The notes beneath the pieces were generated by a model. It saw only the letters and a program-made list of their open reading frames with translations, had not been told where the DNA came from and did not search any database. Both the position numbers and the translations under genes were made by a program. A stretch of 64,000 nucleotides of DNA, taken from positions 871,001 to 935,000 of the forward strand of contig CM055096.1 in NCBI GenBank assembly GCA_029204225.1, given 5' to 3'. This DNA is from Diphasiastrum complanatum (lineage: Eukaryota > Streptophyta > Lycopodiopsida > Lycopodiales > Lycopodiaceae). This document shows positions 10,113 through 21,826 of this stretch, piece by piece (the stretch's first letter is position 1; every line of letters begins with the position of its first letter).

Positions 10113-11335
10113 GACATCTCCTTTAGTAATGAAGCAAACATCCCCAACAAACTTTGTCTTGTACTCTTTTTTAACATTTGACTAACACTTAGCAAATTCC
10201 TTGAAAGTGAAGGAATGTAAATAACACCATCAAGCCTTACATTCCTATTAGTAGAAAGGCAAATAGGAATTGAGCCAATACCTTTGATCATACACTCACC
10301 ACCATTTGGCATGTGAACGACTTTCTTGGTTCCAACATAAGAGATCAAAGAAGTAAAGGACTCCTTGTGACTAGTCATGTGTGAACTAGATCCACTATCT
10401 ATCCACCATGAATCCTTGCCACTTCCACTTGACATTAGACTTGAAGAACACATCATGAGAGAATCACAAGAATCTAGATCCTCATTAGAAGTCCAAAAGT
10501 TGTTTTGCTTGCTACCTTCATTACTTTGCTTCTTATGACATTCATTTGCAAAATGACCTTTTATCCCACAATAAAAGCACTTGAACTTTGACTTGTCTTT
10601 CTTTCTAAAAGAAGTAGAAGAGGAGGAGGAAGAGTGATCATCATGATCCGAGTTACCACCTTTGGACCATTTCCCTTTGCCTTTACCTTTGCCTTTGACT
10701 TTGCCTTTTGTGAAGAAAGCCTCTTCACCTCCACCTTGCAAGGATGCACCATCAAGCTTTGATTGCAACCTATGTTCTTCAGCCAATAAGATTTCTTGCA
10801 AGTCAACCACACTTGGCAGGACTCTTTGAATGGAAAAACTTTGCACAAGGTTAGCATGTTCATCTAGCAAACCATTCAACATAACCTGGACTATTTCGCC
10901 ATCTTTTATGCTTTCATCAATGCATGCTAGATCATCACTTAAGGACTTAACTCTCAAGACAAATGCATGAGCACTTTCACCCTCTCTTTGTCTACTAGAA
11001 AATATTTGCCTCCTTAGGGTCAATACCCTAGATGTGGACTTTGATTCAAAGAGCTTCTTCAAGGCATTCCATGCCTCACTTGCACTTTGACTATTACCAA
11101 CTTCCTTGAGAAGTTCATTGGTAACATTCATTTTAATGATATGAAGAGCCCGTTTGGCCTTCTTATCAAACCTTTGTTGCTCTTGAATTGTGGGTGGTCT
11201 CTCTTCAATTCCTGCAACTATGTCCATGAGTTCATTCAACTCAAGTAAGGATTCCATCCTCACTTTCCAGGTAGAGTAGTTTGATGAACTCAACCTATCA
11301 TTAGTTTCTAACATGATCCCACCATTGGAAGCCAT
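10109..11335 (-). CDS. Element A Gag-protease polyprotein, intact
   Basis: 408 codons without interruption. Residues 1-200 are a copia Gag (retrotran_gag/UBN2 type: SNYSTWKVRMESLLELN, later RVLTLRRQIF and VLRVKSLSDDL). A lysine-glycine-rich basic stretch and a serine run follow, then a CCHC zinc knuckle CFYCGIKGHFANEC at about residue 255. The protease start WWIDSGSSSHMTSH has the active-site DSGS. It ends LSRNLLSVSQML plus a short frame-shifted tail. Gag packages RNA in the cytoplasmic particle. An intact Gag beside missing pol fits a parasite of autonomous relatives; fragment K (55475-56701) is of the same Gag type. Confidence 0.88.
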   Translation of the reverse strand: MASNGGIMLETNDRLSSSNYSTWKVRMESLLELNELMDIVAGIEERPPTIQEQQRFDKKAKRALHIIKMNVTNELLKEVGNSQSASEAWNALKKLFESKSTSRVLTLRRQIFSSRQREGESAHAFVLRVKSLSDDLACIDESIKDGEIVQVMLNGLLDEHANLVQSFSIQRVLPSVVDLQEILLAEEHRLQSKLDGASLQGGGEEAFFTKGKVKGKGKGKGKWSKGGNSDHDDHSSSSSSTSFRKKDKSKFKCFYCGIKGHFANECHKKQSNEGSKQNNFWTSNEDLDSCDSLMMCSSSLMSSGSGKDSWWIDSGSSSHMTSHKESFTSLISYVGTKKVVHMPNGGECMIKGIGSIPICLSTNRNVRLDGVIYIPSLSRNLLSVSQMLKKSTRQSLLGMFASLLKEMS

Positions 11336-12447
11336 GAATATAATGATTCTTCAACTTTTAGACTCTGTCCTAATATACCTAACACTCACTTTCCTCTCAA
11401 CAAATGATGGATAAGGATATCTTAGAAGATCTAGGACCCTAAAACACTTATATCTTGAACCTGGCTGATTTCCAAGCATAGAAAGGAAGATTGAAAACAC
11501 ATGCAACACTTTGCACACACTAAGAATGGATTACAAACTCAAAACAACCTGAACACACTCTTGCTTAAGCTCTCAAACTTTCCAGCAAGTGACCAAATCA
11601 AGTTATGGTGTGAAGAGTTACTTGCATTCTTAGAAAATACAAAAGACTAGGCTGCCAAGAATACCTAGAATTGAACAAACTTGATCAACATATGATCAAC
11701 ACACTAAGATATTGATTCAACCTGTAAAACCACATGTAAACCACACTTCTAAAATTTTATAAACTCCATCAAGTTATAAATACAGCCTTTAGAGGTAAAT
11801 GAAAGAGCACACTTAGTGAATCACAAGACTAGCTTCACTAGCTTGTCAAATCTTGGTGTTTAGATGTAGATCTAAGATCACTTCACATGAGAATGTTCCT
11901 CAACCTATTAAGAACCTGAAAACAAATTTTCATAATGGTTAAAACCTTCCAACAAATGATCCAATCAAATTATACTAGGAGAGCTACTTACATACTCAAC
12001 AAAGTACACCAAAATTTATGCAAAAGATTGTTGACAATTTGTTCACCCAAAAGGGGATCTTTCATCCAAGTGGGAGCTTTGCTCAGCCTTTTGGAGAAAT
12101 ACAATCCACTTAAAAAGAAGGTTCATCCACTTAAGGAGAGTGTTCATCCACAAAGGAGAGTGTTCATCCACAGAAGTGGAGATTGTCAACAATACATTGT
12201 TACTATTGAATATGCACAAGCCTTACAATTAACAAATGATTAGATGTTATGATCCAATCCAAAATAGCTTCTTCTCAGCCTCTGATCTTCAATAGACCTG
12301 AAATATGCTTTTGATCCACAAGTTCAACTCACAAAACAAAGGTTAGTAAGATTTGATCAACAATGCAATGCATAATCATGCTAGAACTTGATCAAACATC
12401 CAAATATCACCATAAATGGAAACCTTTTTAGAAATAACAGCCAACTA
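11336..12447 (-). other. Element A leader (untranslated)
   Basis: About 1.1 kb between primer site and gag with no coding similarity that I recognise. At 12118-12182 the word GTTCATCCAC recurs in a short tandem array of roughly 20-bp units. Confidence 0.7.
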
Positions 12448-12459
12448 GCTCTAATACCA
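12448..12459 (-). promoter_or_regulatory. Element A primer binding site
   Basis: On the minus strand TGGTATTAGAGC follows the right LTR directly; this fixes the element's direction and marks the right LTR as the 5' LTR. Confidence 0.88.
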
Positions 12460-13114
12460 TGTGAAAAAAGTGGATCTTGAATGGATCCAAACTCCCAAAA
12501 TACTTGGCAAAGATCTTTGCACAACAAGCTACAAAAGCTAGAAATGGCAAAGCATCCTAATGCTACCTTTGATACACATGAACTTGACAAAGCATTCAAG
12601 AGACAAAAGAAACTAATAAAAGGTACTGATGGCAGCCAAAAACAACAGCATACCAGCCCTACAAAATTAGCCTACCACTTTTGGAAACCTCTTAAGATCA
12701 TACACAAAAGCTTGAAGACAATACACAAAGCAATGCTCTCAATGGAGGAAGAAACTATGACAATGATCTATTGATCTCTCTCAACAATACGGTAAGTTTC
12801 TCCAACCTGTTCTCCACGAATTTCAGCCTAATATAGGTGAGAGAGATGACTCTCTCTCCTCTCTCTAGAACTTAGGACCCAAATTTAGGACACCAATAGC
12901 CTAAAATAGCCAATTTTGGCCTATATGTCCAAATAACATGATTTTGGTGTCATTTCGAAGGTCTTGAAGTTTGAGACTTCCTCAACATAAAATATATACT
13001 AGAATAAAAGTATCTAGGCCTCTTTCACATGTGTGAAATGTTAGATCCAAAACTATGTACAAAAATTGCCAATTTAGGCCTCAAACTAGCTAGGAAATGT
13101 TGACAATTTTCACA
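12460..13114 (-). repeat. Element A 5' LTR
   Basis: 655 bp, TGTG...CACA ends, followed by the right ATTTG duplication. It contains TTTCACATGTGTGAAA at 13024-13038, a near-palindrome related to the CACACGTGTG motif of the other families. Confidence 0.93.
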
Positions 13115-13162
13115 ATTTGTATCAAGCCTAAAGTGAAGATGGATTATGTTTCCATTTCAACA
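13115..13162 (-). repeat. Element B 3' LTR, piece 3 (LTR start)
   Basis: Matches about 18627-18674 (start TGTTGAAATG on the minus strand). Its first five bases are the right target duplication of element A. Confidence 0.85.
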
Positions 13163-13172
13163 CTCCTCCTAA
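13163..13172 (-). promoter_or_regulatory. Element B polypurine tract
   Basis: TTAGGAGGAG on the minus strand, directly before the LTR start TGTTGAAATG. Confidence 0.75.
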
Positions 13173-13179
13173 AAACAAT

Positions 13180-15864
13180 CTATATTGACTTGAACATGGA
13201 TCTTGGTATTACTCCAAGATTGGCTCTATGCTTGATGAAGGAACTCTTGCTCAAAGGTTTGGTGAGCATATCAGCAATACAAGATGATGTGTCGATGTGC
13301 TCCAAGTAGATTTCCCCTCCAATGAGCTTCTCTCTCACGAAGTGATGTGCAAATTCAATATGTTTGCTCCTTGCATGGAATATCGGGTTGTGGGCAAGGG
13401 CTTGGGTTGAAATGTTGTGACACATGATCATAGGTAGATCATCTTCGATGATTATCTTTAGCTCCACTAGCAACCTCTTGATCCAAAGCACTTCCTTCGT
13501 TGTTGTAGTGAGTGCCTTATACTCAGCTTCACAAGATGAGAGTGATACAGTATCTTGCATTTTGGAAAGCCAAGATATCAAGTTTCCTCCAAAAAATATG
13601 ACATAAGCAATTGTAGATTTTCGTTCTGCTCTATCACTTGCAAAATTCGAGCCAGAATAACCAACAATGGAAAGATCGTCACTTTTATACAATAAACCAT
13701 AATCAAAAGTTGAAGATATATATCTAAGCACTCTCTTGGCCATTTTCCAATGATAAATAGTAGGATTTTGCATAGCCTGGTTCAACTTATGAGCACTAAA
13801 GCTTATGTTAGGTCTAGTTATCGTGAGCCAAATTAAGGAGCCTATAAGACTCCTAAACAGAGTGATGTCCATGAAGAAACTTTCATCACCTTTGTTAGGG
13901 TCTTTTACATTTTGTTCCATAGGAGTTTCTATACTCTTACAATCTAACATATTAAACTTTTTTAACATTGAAAGATCATACTTGGATTGACATACAAAAG
14001 CTTTATCTTTAAGAAAGTCAATCTCTAATCCTAGTATGTAGTGAATTTTTCCAAGATCTTGCATCTTGGACTCTTTTCCAAGTGCAATCTTGGTTTCCTC
14101 AACTAACTTTATACAACTTCCTGTTAGAATGATATCATCAACATAAATAAGAAGGATGACAATATCTTTATCAAAAAACTTGACATACAAGGAAGGATCG
14201 TAGTTACTAAGATTAAATCCTAGTGACTCAAGAAAGATGTTAAGTCGAGAATACCACGACCTTGGAGCTTGCTTTAGTCCATATAGACTTTTGAAGAGCA
14301 AGCAAACTTTATCTTTGTCATGGATGAACCCAATAGTCTGATCCATATAAATCTCTTCCTCTAGATATCCATTTAAAAAATGCATTAGAGACATCTAATC
14401 GAAGAACTTGCCAGTTGAAAAAACAAGCAATAGAAATTATGATTCTAATTGATACCATCTTTGCAATTGGAGCAAAAGTTTCCTCATAATCAAGTCCATA
14501 AACTTGAGCAAAACCCTTAGCACAAAGTCTAGCCTTGTACTTGTTGATTGGGCCATCTTGATATACTTGACTCAAAAAATCCACTTGCAACCAATGGCGT
14601 GCTTGTTGGATGGAAGATCCACAAGCTCCCATGTCTTGTTGGCCATCAAAGCATCATATTCCTCCTTCATGGCAAAATACCATTCCTTTGAATTGAGTGC
14701 ATCATATACATCCTTTGGCTCTTCATGTGAAATGAAATAAGCATAATTAGTGGAGTTGAGTTCCACTTGCTTGCCTCTATCTTCATATGTAAGCCTCCTA
14801 GGCTCGAATCTTTCTCTTTGAGATCTCCTTGGTAAAAAGATTCGAGGTGACTCCTCCTCAATTCTCGGCCCCATCTCTCCATGATAGTCTTCAAGGGTGA
14901 TGATTGGAGTATCGTTTTGAGAATCTTTGGCCTCCTCAAGAATGTTTTTGATCCTCATGGAATGTAACATCCCTACTCTGAATTGTAGTTGAAGTAGAGG
15001 GAACATAGATTCTATAAGCTTTCTTGTTGGAAGCATATCCAACCATGATCCCTTTAATAGAATTAGGATCATTTCTTTTCCTTGTTTCCAAGGGTACATG
15101 AACAAAACAAGCACAACCAAAAACTCTAAGGTGATCTACCTTAGGTTTCTTCTTAAACAAGACTTCAAAAGGTGATTTTCCAGCAAGTGCATTGTGAGGT
15201 AATCTATTGCACAAATAGTGTGCACAATTTATAGCTTCACCCCAATATTCAATAGTCAAAGAAGCTTCAACTCGGATTGCTTTAGCACATTCACATAAAG
15301 ATTTGTTTTTCCTCTCAGCAACTCCATTTTGAAATGGAGAATAAGCACAAGAAAACTTTCTCTTTATTCCTTCACCTTCACAATATTTGTGAAACTTGTT
15401 GGAGATGTATTCACCTCCTCCATCACATCTTAAAGCTTTAACTCTGAAAGAAACTGTTTCTCAACATAAGCTTTGAAGATTAGGAAGTGATCAAATACCA
15501 TAGCTTTTGAAGAAAATAGATACAACCAAGTATTTCTAGTAAAGTCATCCATAAAGGTGACAAAACATGTTGCACCACCAATAATTTTAGAAGAATAAAA
15601 ACAAACATCCGAGTGTATAAGCTCCAAAGGATGAGTAGTCTTTATAAAAGACTTCTGATATGGCTTTCTATGTGATTTTGCAATAGCACAAGTCTCACAA
15701 GGCTTGAAATATTTGGAAAGAGATTTTGGAAGACCAATAGCCTTCACTTTCTTGACCATAGAAGACATAGATTTAAAGTTAGGATGCCCCAACCTTCTAT
15801 GCCACAACTCTTCCTTAGATAAAAAAGCAACTTCACAAAGGTTTGCATTCTCATAAGCATTCAA
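13180..15864 (-). pseudogene. Element B pol: integrase, RT, RNase H
   Basis: Reading leftward: zinc finger WHRRLGHPNFKSM, CETCAIAKSH, integrase HSDVC and FMDDFTRNTW, GVAERKN region near 15310, then RT with SLYGLKQAPRSWYSRL and YVDD near 14130, then RNase H to LTKPLSKSSFIKH. The final 404 codons (13180-14394) are open. Frames change near 15430, 15260, 14940, 14570 and 14390, so no full polyprotein is possible. In RNase H the first aspartate is replaced (GYSGSNF for GYSDxDF). Confidence 0.9.
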
Positions 15865-15896
15865 CTTGAAAAGTCCACCATATCTAGATCCATCGG

Positions 15897-17135
15897 CTAG
15901 GACCTCATCATTTTTTTTGATACAGCAAGTATTGAGTTGAACTTTACATCACAACCACTATCAAGCAACTTTTCCACACTAATCAAGTTCTTTGTAAGTT
16001 TTGGAATAAAAAAAACATTAGAAAGTGCAAGAACTTTTGAAGAAGCAAGTTTCAATGGAATGTTGCCAATTCCTTCAATAGAGCATACATGATTATTAGC
16101 GGTGTAAATAGATCTCTTAAGTCCTTTGTAAGGTACAATTGAGTCAAAAGTCTCTTGGACAACACATATGTGAAGAAGCTCCACTGTCTATGTACCAAGC
16201 TCCATCTTTCTTGAAAGGTATTGAAGAAAAATTGGACACCATGAGTGATCCTTCTCCATCACTTGGAACAAAATCTTCTTCAATCTCTTTGGAGAGATTT
16301 GCTTGCTTGAGTTGGTTTTTCTTCTTAAAGCAATTAGAGGCATAGTGCCTCTTCTTGCCATAGAAGAAACACTTTACTTTCTTTTTCTTGGTCTTTGAAG
16401 TAGAGGGATGAGATGAATCTTCCTCTTCACTAGCTTTCTCTTGATCTTTGGCTTTGTCTTTGTTGGATGCTTGAGAAAACTGGTTCTTACTCCTTTCTTT
16501 ATGCTTGTCCTTGACAAAGAGGGCTTTGTCACTTCCACCATGCTCGAGTTTGTTCATCCTAGAAAGTTTATAGCTTTGCCTAGCTTCTTCAGGAAATAGG
16601 AATTCCTTGGAGAGTTTCTAGATTAGGCAACTCCTCCTTAATGGCAAAAGACTGAACAAGATTATCATAGTCATCTTTAAACTCATTTAGTATGACTTGA
16701 ACTAGCTCAGCTTGGTTAATAGTAACACCAATATAGGAAAGCTCTCTATGTAAATCTTTAACTCTCAGAACATAGTTTGATGCACTCTCCTCACTTCTTT
16801 GGAAACTTTGAAAAATCCGATTCCTAAGAGTGAGTATTCGTTGCTTCATAGATGGACTTAAGTGCATCCCAAGCATCTTTGGCTATAGTGCAAGATCCTA
16901 TTTCTCTCAAAATTTCATTAGATACATTCATCTTAATGAAATGTAGAGCCATTCTAGCTCTCTTCCTATACTTAGGAATTTCAGCCTATGCTTGAGGCTC
17001 CTCCTCAACACCAAGCACAATGTCCGTAACATCCTGGAGTATCGAAATAGACTCCATTATGAACTTCCAAATTGAGTAATTAGAAGTATTTAGTCTTTAA
17101 TTTGCTTCTAGAAGGTATCCTCCTAGAGGTGCCAT
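15897..17135 (-). pseudogene. Element B gag and protease, broken
   Basis: The ATG at 17135 starts MAPLGGYLLEAN, the same beginning as other Gag proteins here, but TAA follows at codon 13 and TAG near codon 50. Later parts are readable in other frames: RNRIFQSFQRSEESASNYVL, a knuckle CFFYGKKRHYASNC in which the second cysteine of CCHC is tyrosine, and the protease WYIDSGASSHMCC. Protease sequence continues to 15897 (LTKNLISVEKLLDSG). Confidence 0.88.
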
Positions 17136-17879
17136 TTAGATGAAGACTTCTTAGTTATAAGACTGCAATATGTTTGAGCTTGTTTCAATCAGACTTTATG
17201 TTGCTGCTCTCTTTCACTATAGGTATTTTCAAGGATGTGAAAAACTTGCAACTGTATTTGAGATGGATCTCAAATATTTCACAAAACAAGATTATCTAGA
17301 TCAGACACACAAAGTGGATTAAGACACTTTGGCAAGTTTGAATCCTACTTTTGGCACGTGTGAAATGCTTCAAAAGAAAATACTATTCATACACAGAAGG
17401 CTCAAAGGGTGTTCAATTAGTTCAAACTTTATCTTGATCTTTAGTTTCTTGTGTAGGATGCTCAAAACAATGGACTCAGAACAAAGCAAGGTTGAATCAA
17501 ATCAAAATGTAGTCATTTGGATTTTGGACCTATTCCTATTCTCTTTAAGAGCTTATAACTCTTGATAGGCACATCAAATTAATTTGGTTTCAATTTCTAT
17601 GAAAAGTACACATCATAAGCATTCCATCAAGATATAAGACCACTATCTTTGGATCCACATGAAAGGAGATAGAAGGGACTGAAAATCTCTGATTTTCACA
17701 CGTGCAAAATTCCAGAATTTTGTACTACCACTTTTCAGACCTGAAAATTCAGTTTCAATCTGATTTGATCCAAACACACTTTAGAGAAAGGTGAGAAAAA
17801 GTCTAAAACTACTTTTTTGCTTGATTTAGCTCTCAAATTCTTGTACAATCAAAGATGTTAGCATGCAAAGCTCAATTTG
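17136..17879 (-). other. Element B leader
   Basis: Non-coding sequence between primer site and gag. It contains CACACGTGCA at 17697-17706. No further feature seen. Confidence 0.65.
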
Positions 17880-17891
17880 GCTCTGATACCA
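17880..17891 (-). promoter_or_regulatory. Element B primer binding site
   Basis: TGGTATCAGAGC on the minus strand immediately after the 5' LTR; the standard initiator-Met tRNA complement. Confidence 0.9.
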
Positions 17892-18674
17892 TGACAAAAT
17901 TTCCAGAATTCACACGTGTGGGGAAGATCCACAAGTATGATAGATCTAATTAAGCTTTATGATTAGCACAATAACCTAATTCTAGATTGAATAGCAAGAT
18001 TAGTATAGAAGTTATGGCTTAACCACAATCTAGCATGCTAAGCATCAGAGAATGATAGTAATGAATTATAAATGAGTAAAAGTACAAGATATCAGTGTAT
18101 TAGCATTAGCCTCAACACGAGTTAGAGAGAGAAAGATAGAGAGATATCAAGCAAAAATTGTGTGGATCCAAAATGGCAAGAGATAGCTACAAAGCTTTGG
18201 TTCTTCATCAAAAATTATGAGGAGAGCTACACATATTTATGGAGTTTGAGGTAGCTCGAGGTAGAAGTACATCCATTCACCTTTTGATGATATTTAAAGT
18301 GAAAACTAGAGTCTATGTGACATTTGTCATGCATGAATCTCTACTTACTTTTTCCAAGTGTCCTAGTTCTAATTAGAAATGTACAAATCATCATGCATGT
18401 GTCCATTTCACTTTGTGCATGCCTTGCATGTCACTATGGATCACTTACAATTAATGCATGTGAATTGCCATGAGTTTCTACTAGCATATTTTTGCTAATT
18501 CTAAGTCTACAATCTATACCCAAGTTGTAATCATCAAACTAGATATGTCAAATCCATATATCTCGAGTTCTATCTAGGCCAAACTTGGCATTTGCATTTA
18601 TGAACAACATACTTGCATGGTACAATGTTTGTAGCAAGCCTAAAGTCAAGATGGATTATTTTTTCATTTCAACA
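17892..18674 (-). repeat. Element B 5' LTR
   Basis: 783 bp, minus-strand ends TGTTGAAATG and AATTTTGTCA. It is the unbroken partner of the three 3' LTR pieces at the left, and includes CACACGTGTG at 17911-17920. Confidence 0.9.
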
Positions 18675-20115
18675 AAAACATCTAGAGGACTAAGAGGAGG
18701 CATGTTGGTAGATTCTCTACCAAGATCACAATCAGTAGAAGGTATATTTTTCGATATCGGTTAATCCAAGAACTACAGTAACTAGACTTGTAATTATGAA
18801 CCCAACCATGGAATCTTGTTGTGTAAGACCATGAGTTGAGGACAGACCAGTAGTTACATTAAAGTTCGTTGGATGTGACCCGATAGTGAGAAGTTCAACA
18901 ATATTCCGTTATAGAAGTGACAACTAAGAAGCTCGGAGGCGGGTAAGAAGAGAGGAGATAGAAAAGGAGAGGATTCAGTTGTGTTGGGGATTGGATAGTC
19001 AATCGGGATTGGCAATCCAGAAAAGGAGAGTCGATTCAATGTGTTGATTTTTAGTGATAGTGAATAGCGAAATTGATGAGTGAGCACACATCCTGTGCAT
19101 GGAGTTTTGTAAGACATTATTGGCATTGCAATGAGAATCTTTGGAGTACTTCTTATCATTTCTATGTACAATTTTGTTGTTCAAACCGTGAGTTGAGTTT
19201 TTGAAGTGTTTTGATGTTGAATGACATGAATTGTAAATGTCATCAAGAGTTATATATCGAGTAAGTAAAAGATTGTAGATCTGCAGCTTGTGAGTAGTAA
19301 TCTTGTAAGAAGCACAATAAGTGAGTAGATCTTATTTGTAGTTAACCGAAGTGACAGGCCTGAGTGATGATGTTGAATGCTTAAGAATTAGATTGTTAAT
19401 TCCTGCTTGCAATGTTCCATTCATTGTGGAAATGTTGATGGAAAGAGATCTGTTGTGAGTAGTAAATATTTTTAGTTGATCTGAATAAAAGTTATAGGAT
19501 GTTTAATTGATAAATTCTAGTTCTAAGCAAGTGTTGATGACAAGTGAGAGAAATTAGTATGACTAGTGAGTTAAGAACCAAAACTTTTAGCAAACAAGGA
19601 GTTAGTCATGTTATATAAGATAGAGTCTATGATATAAATTTAGCTTAGATAATAGACCATATAACTAATCCAACCTATAGTGCAAGCCAACCAAGCTTGT
19701 GAACTTTTGACGTCACATGATTTGGAGCTTTGTGGAAGCAATCTAAAACCTAACCCTCACTCATTGTATTAATCATATTTTTGATGAATTGTGCTCTCAT
19801 GTGGTGGCTATTGCTCAATGTAGCTCTCAAAATTTGCTCAAAAGAAGAGGCTTAACTCAAGCCTCCTAAAAAAACTCGTAAGGCATATTTGTAACTTCTC
19901 TACAACTTTCAAAATAATTATCCAAGAGACCAATATTTAGCCCCCCTAAAGGCTCCTAGAACTCTTGAGATATTTATCAATATCTCTTTTCAGAAAGTTG
20001 AATTTTAGACTTCTAAGCTGTCAAGATTTCTACCAAGAGTTGACTCAAGAAGTCACCCTCTTACACAAATTGATTGGAATAGCATCTCCCACATAGAATA
20101 ACACCACCCACTATA
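18675..20115. other. Unclassified spacer, possibly gypsy tail at its left edge
   Basis: The first 90 bases can be read as TSRGLRGGMLVDSLPRSQS followed by VEGIFFDIG and a stop, which could be the end of a retroelement polyprotein cut off by element B. The rest has no ORF that I trust, no repeat partner in the window, and no recognised motif. Confidence 0.4.
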
Positions 20116-20742
20116 TGTGAAAGATTCAACTAGTTTGATCATATTTGCTATATTTTCATATTTGGCAAATTGAGACCAACTTTGCTTTTAGACTTAGAGA
20201 TTGACTTTTCAAAGTTCATTAGTCTAAATTTCATTTGAATAAACACTTTTTGAAAGTGTGGGAAAGTTATAAGTTGAGTTTGAGTAGATTCAAATTTGAA
20301 TGTTGGGTACTTTGAATCTTGACCCAAAAATAGTAGTATTAGCATTTTGGAGGGAAAACCAAGTGGCCAAATAGGTTTTGGACCTGTTATAAAAGGAGGA
20401 ACCTTCTCTATCTCATTTCATGCTTATATATGGTTCTCTTGGGTTCTACTATCCATTGGTGCACTATACTTGTGATTGCATGCAATTCTATGTGTAGAAT
20501 GATCTATATTTGTTATTTTTGGATCCACACATGTAAAATACAATATCTTGCTGGTTTTTTATGGATAGCAACAGTACTTTATCATTTTATTCATGTTTGA
20601 TCAAGTTCTATTAGAGTTTGCATCTCATTTTGTGTGTAGATGCTGATTTTTCTACATTAGTGAGATTGGTAGCATATCTTCTTTTGTAACCCAAGATCTT
20701 TTTTGTGGATTGGATCATCAATGGTCTGAAATCCTTCACATG
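20116..20742 (+). repeat. Element F 5' LTR
   Basis: 627 bp, TGTGAAAGATTC to CCTTCACA, full-length match to 6375-7015. A TATAAAAG box is at 20388-20395. Confidence 0.9.
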
Positions 20743-20754
20743 GTATCAGAACTT
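20743..20754 (+). promoter_or_regulatory. Element F primer binding site
   Basis: TGGTATCAGAAC right after the LTR; one base short of the usual TGGTATCAGAGC. Confidence 0.8.
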
Positions 20755-21219
20755 GTGTTTCAGGTTATGAAGGAGAAAATCATATCTATCAATTATTTGG
20801 TGAAGATATCAAGGCTAGAGCATGCTAGAGAAAATTCAACACCAAAATCGAGATTTTTGCTTTTATAGATTGGATCTTTTGTAGATCAAAACCCTATATA
20901 GGTTCACAAAGTTGATCAGTTCCAATTTTTGATTTCACATACTGGATTTGAACAATTTTTGAATCATTGGGCCAATGAAAATTTGGCAAAAATCTAGCTT
21001 GGCAATTTTATGTCTTTTATGTTTGTGAGTACATTTCCCATGTGTGAAGCATGTTCCCGCATGTGTAAAATAGTTTATGATGTTCACTTTAGGAGTATCA
21101 CAAAGTTTTTATATCAAGTACCTTTGTGTAGAGTTGTGATAGGGCCAAAAATTGGCATAGGTGGCAAATTGGCAATGTCCACAGGTAATGCCTCGATTGA
21201 GCCAAAAGTGAGTCATGAT

Positions 21220-21814
21220 TGTCAAAATAATGAAAAATCTATCTAATGTTGTGAGTATGGGTCCTAAAAATGCCAAAGATGAATTGAGCTCTTTTGGCTT
21301 AGTAAAGACCCATCTTAGAATAAAATATTCAAGGTAGGTAGAAGTAGAAACTCGAGCTACCATAGGAATTGCCATTTGTACTGTACATGCCACATTTAAT
21401 GCATGAAAAGACTATGTGGCACAATTAGACATAGTGAGGTGGCTTGGATAAGTCTAGATAGCTTGAGAGGTGGATCCACAACTCCAATTCAACTCAAAGT
21501 AGGAGAAGAGTCCATGGATCTATATATATGTGATGTACTCTCATTGAGAAAATGATGAAATTTGTGTGTAATGCAAATTTGGAGACAAGCTCTTTGTGCC
21601 CTCTCTCTCTCCACGAGCTTTGTACTTGCTATTTTCTCTCTCTAGCCGAGTAGAGGCATTTATGATGCTTTGTCTTATGTTTTGTTGACAGATCTTGTTT
21701 GTAACACAATAATATTGCTTGTATGATCAGCTTTCCTATTGACAACCAATGCTAGTCTGATCTTTATGGTATTATTGTACTTAGGAGATCAAAAAGACAC
21801 GTGTGAATTCAGCA
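21220..21814 (+). repeat. Element E 5' LTR
   Basis: 595 bp, TGTCAAAATAATG to AATTCAGCA. A TATATATA box lies at 21520-21529 and ACACGTGTGAATTC near the right end. Confidence 0.92.
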
Positions 21815-21826
21815 TGGTATCAGAGC
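21815..21826 (+). promoter_or_regulatory. Element E primer binding site
   Basis: TGGTATCAGAGC, standard initiator-Met type, directly after the LTR. Confidence 0.92.

Larger units (their letters stand above)
7118..13119 (-). mobile_element. Element A: non-autonomous Gag-bearing LTR retrotransposon with a novel long ORF
   Basis: A complete 6.0-kb element: LTRs at 7123-7747 and 12460-13114, primer site beside the right LTR, and a perfect ATTTG duplication at 7118-7122 and 13115-13119. It sits inside the 3' LTR of B, so it is younger than B. By eye the LTRs differ at about 20-25 positions plus one 30-bp indel. It codes for Gag-protease only; integrase, RT and RNase H are absent. This resembles TR-GAG elements (terminal repeats plus gag), which move using pol from relatives. 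In place of pol is an unrecognised frame of about 650 codons (7783-9729). Confidence 0.9.
3268..18674 (-). mobile_element. Copia element B, minus strand, carrying nested insertions
   Basis: The 5' LTR (17892-18674), initiator-Met primer site, leader, gag, pol, polypurine tract and a 3' LTR broken into three pieces (3268-3421, 7057-7122, 13115-13162) are all in the order of a minus-strand copia element. Foreign sequence occupies 3422-7056 and 7123-13114. Flanks are GCCAC on the left and AAAAC on the right, so no target duplication is left. This suggests rearrangement at one end. Gag and pol carry several stops and frameshifts. Confidence 0.85.

Noticed and set aside
12481-12774. 97-codon plus-strand frame in the element A LTR
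   Set aside because: It is antisense within an LTR, and the other LTR copy has a stop in the same place (AATAG), so it is not conserved.
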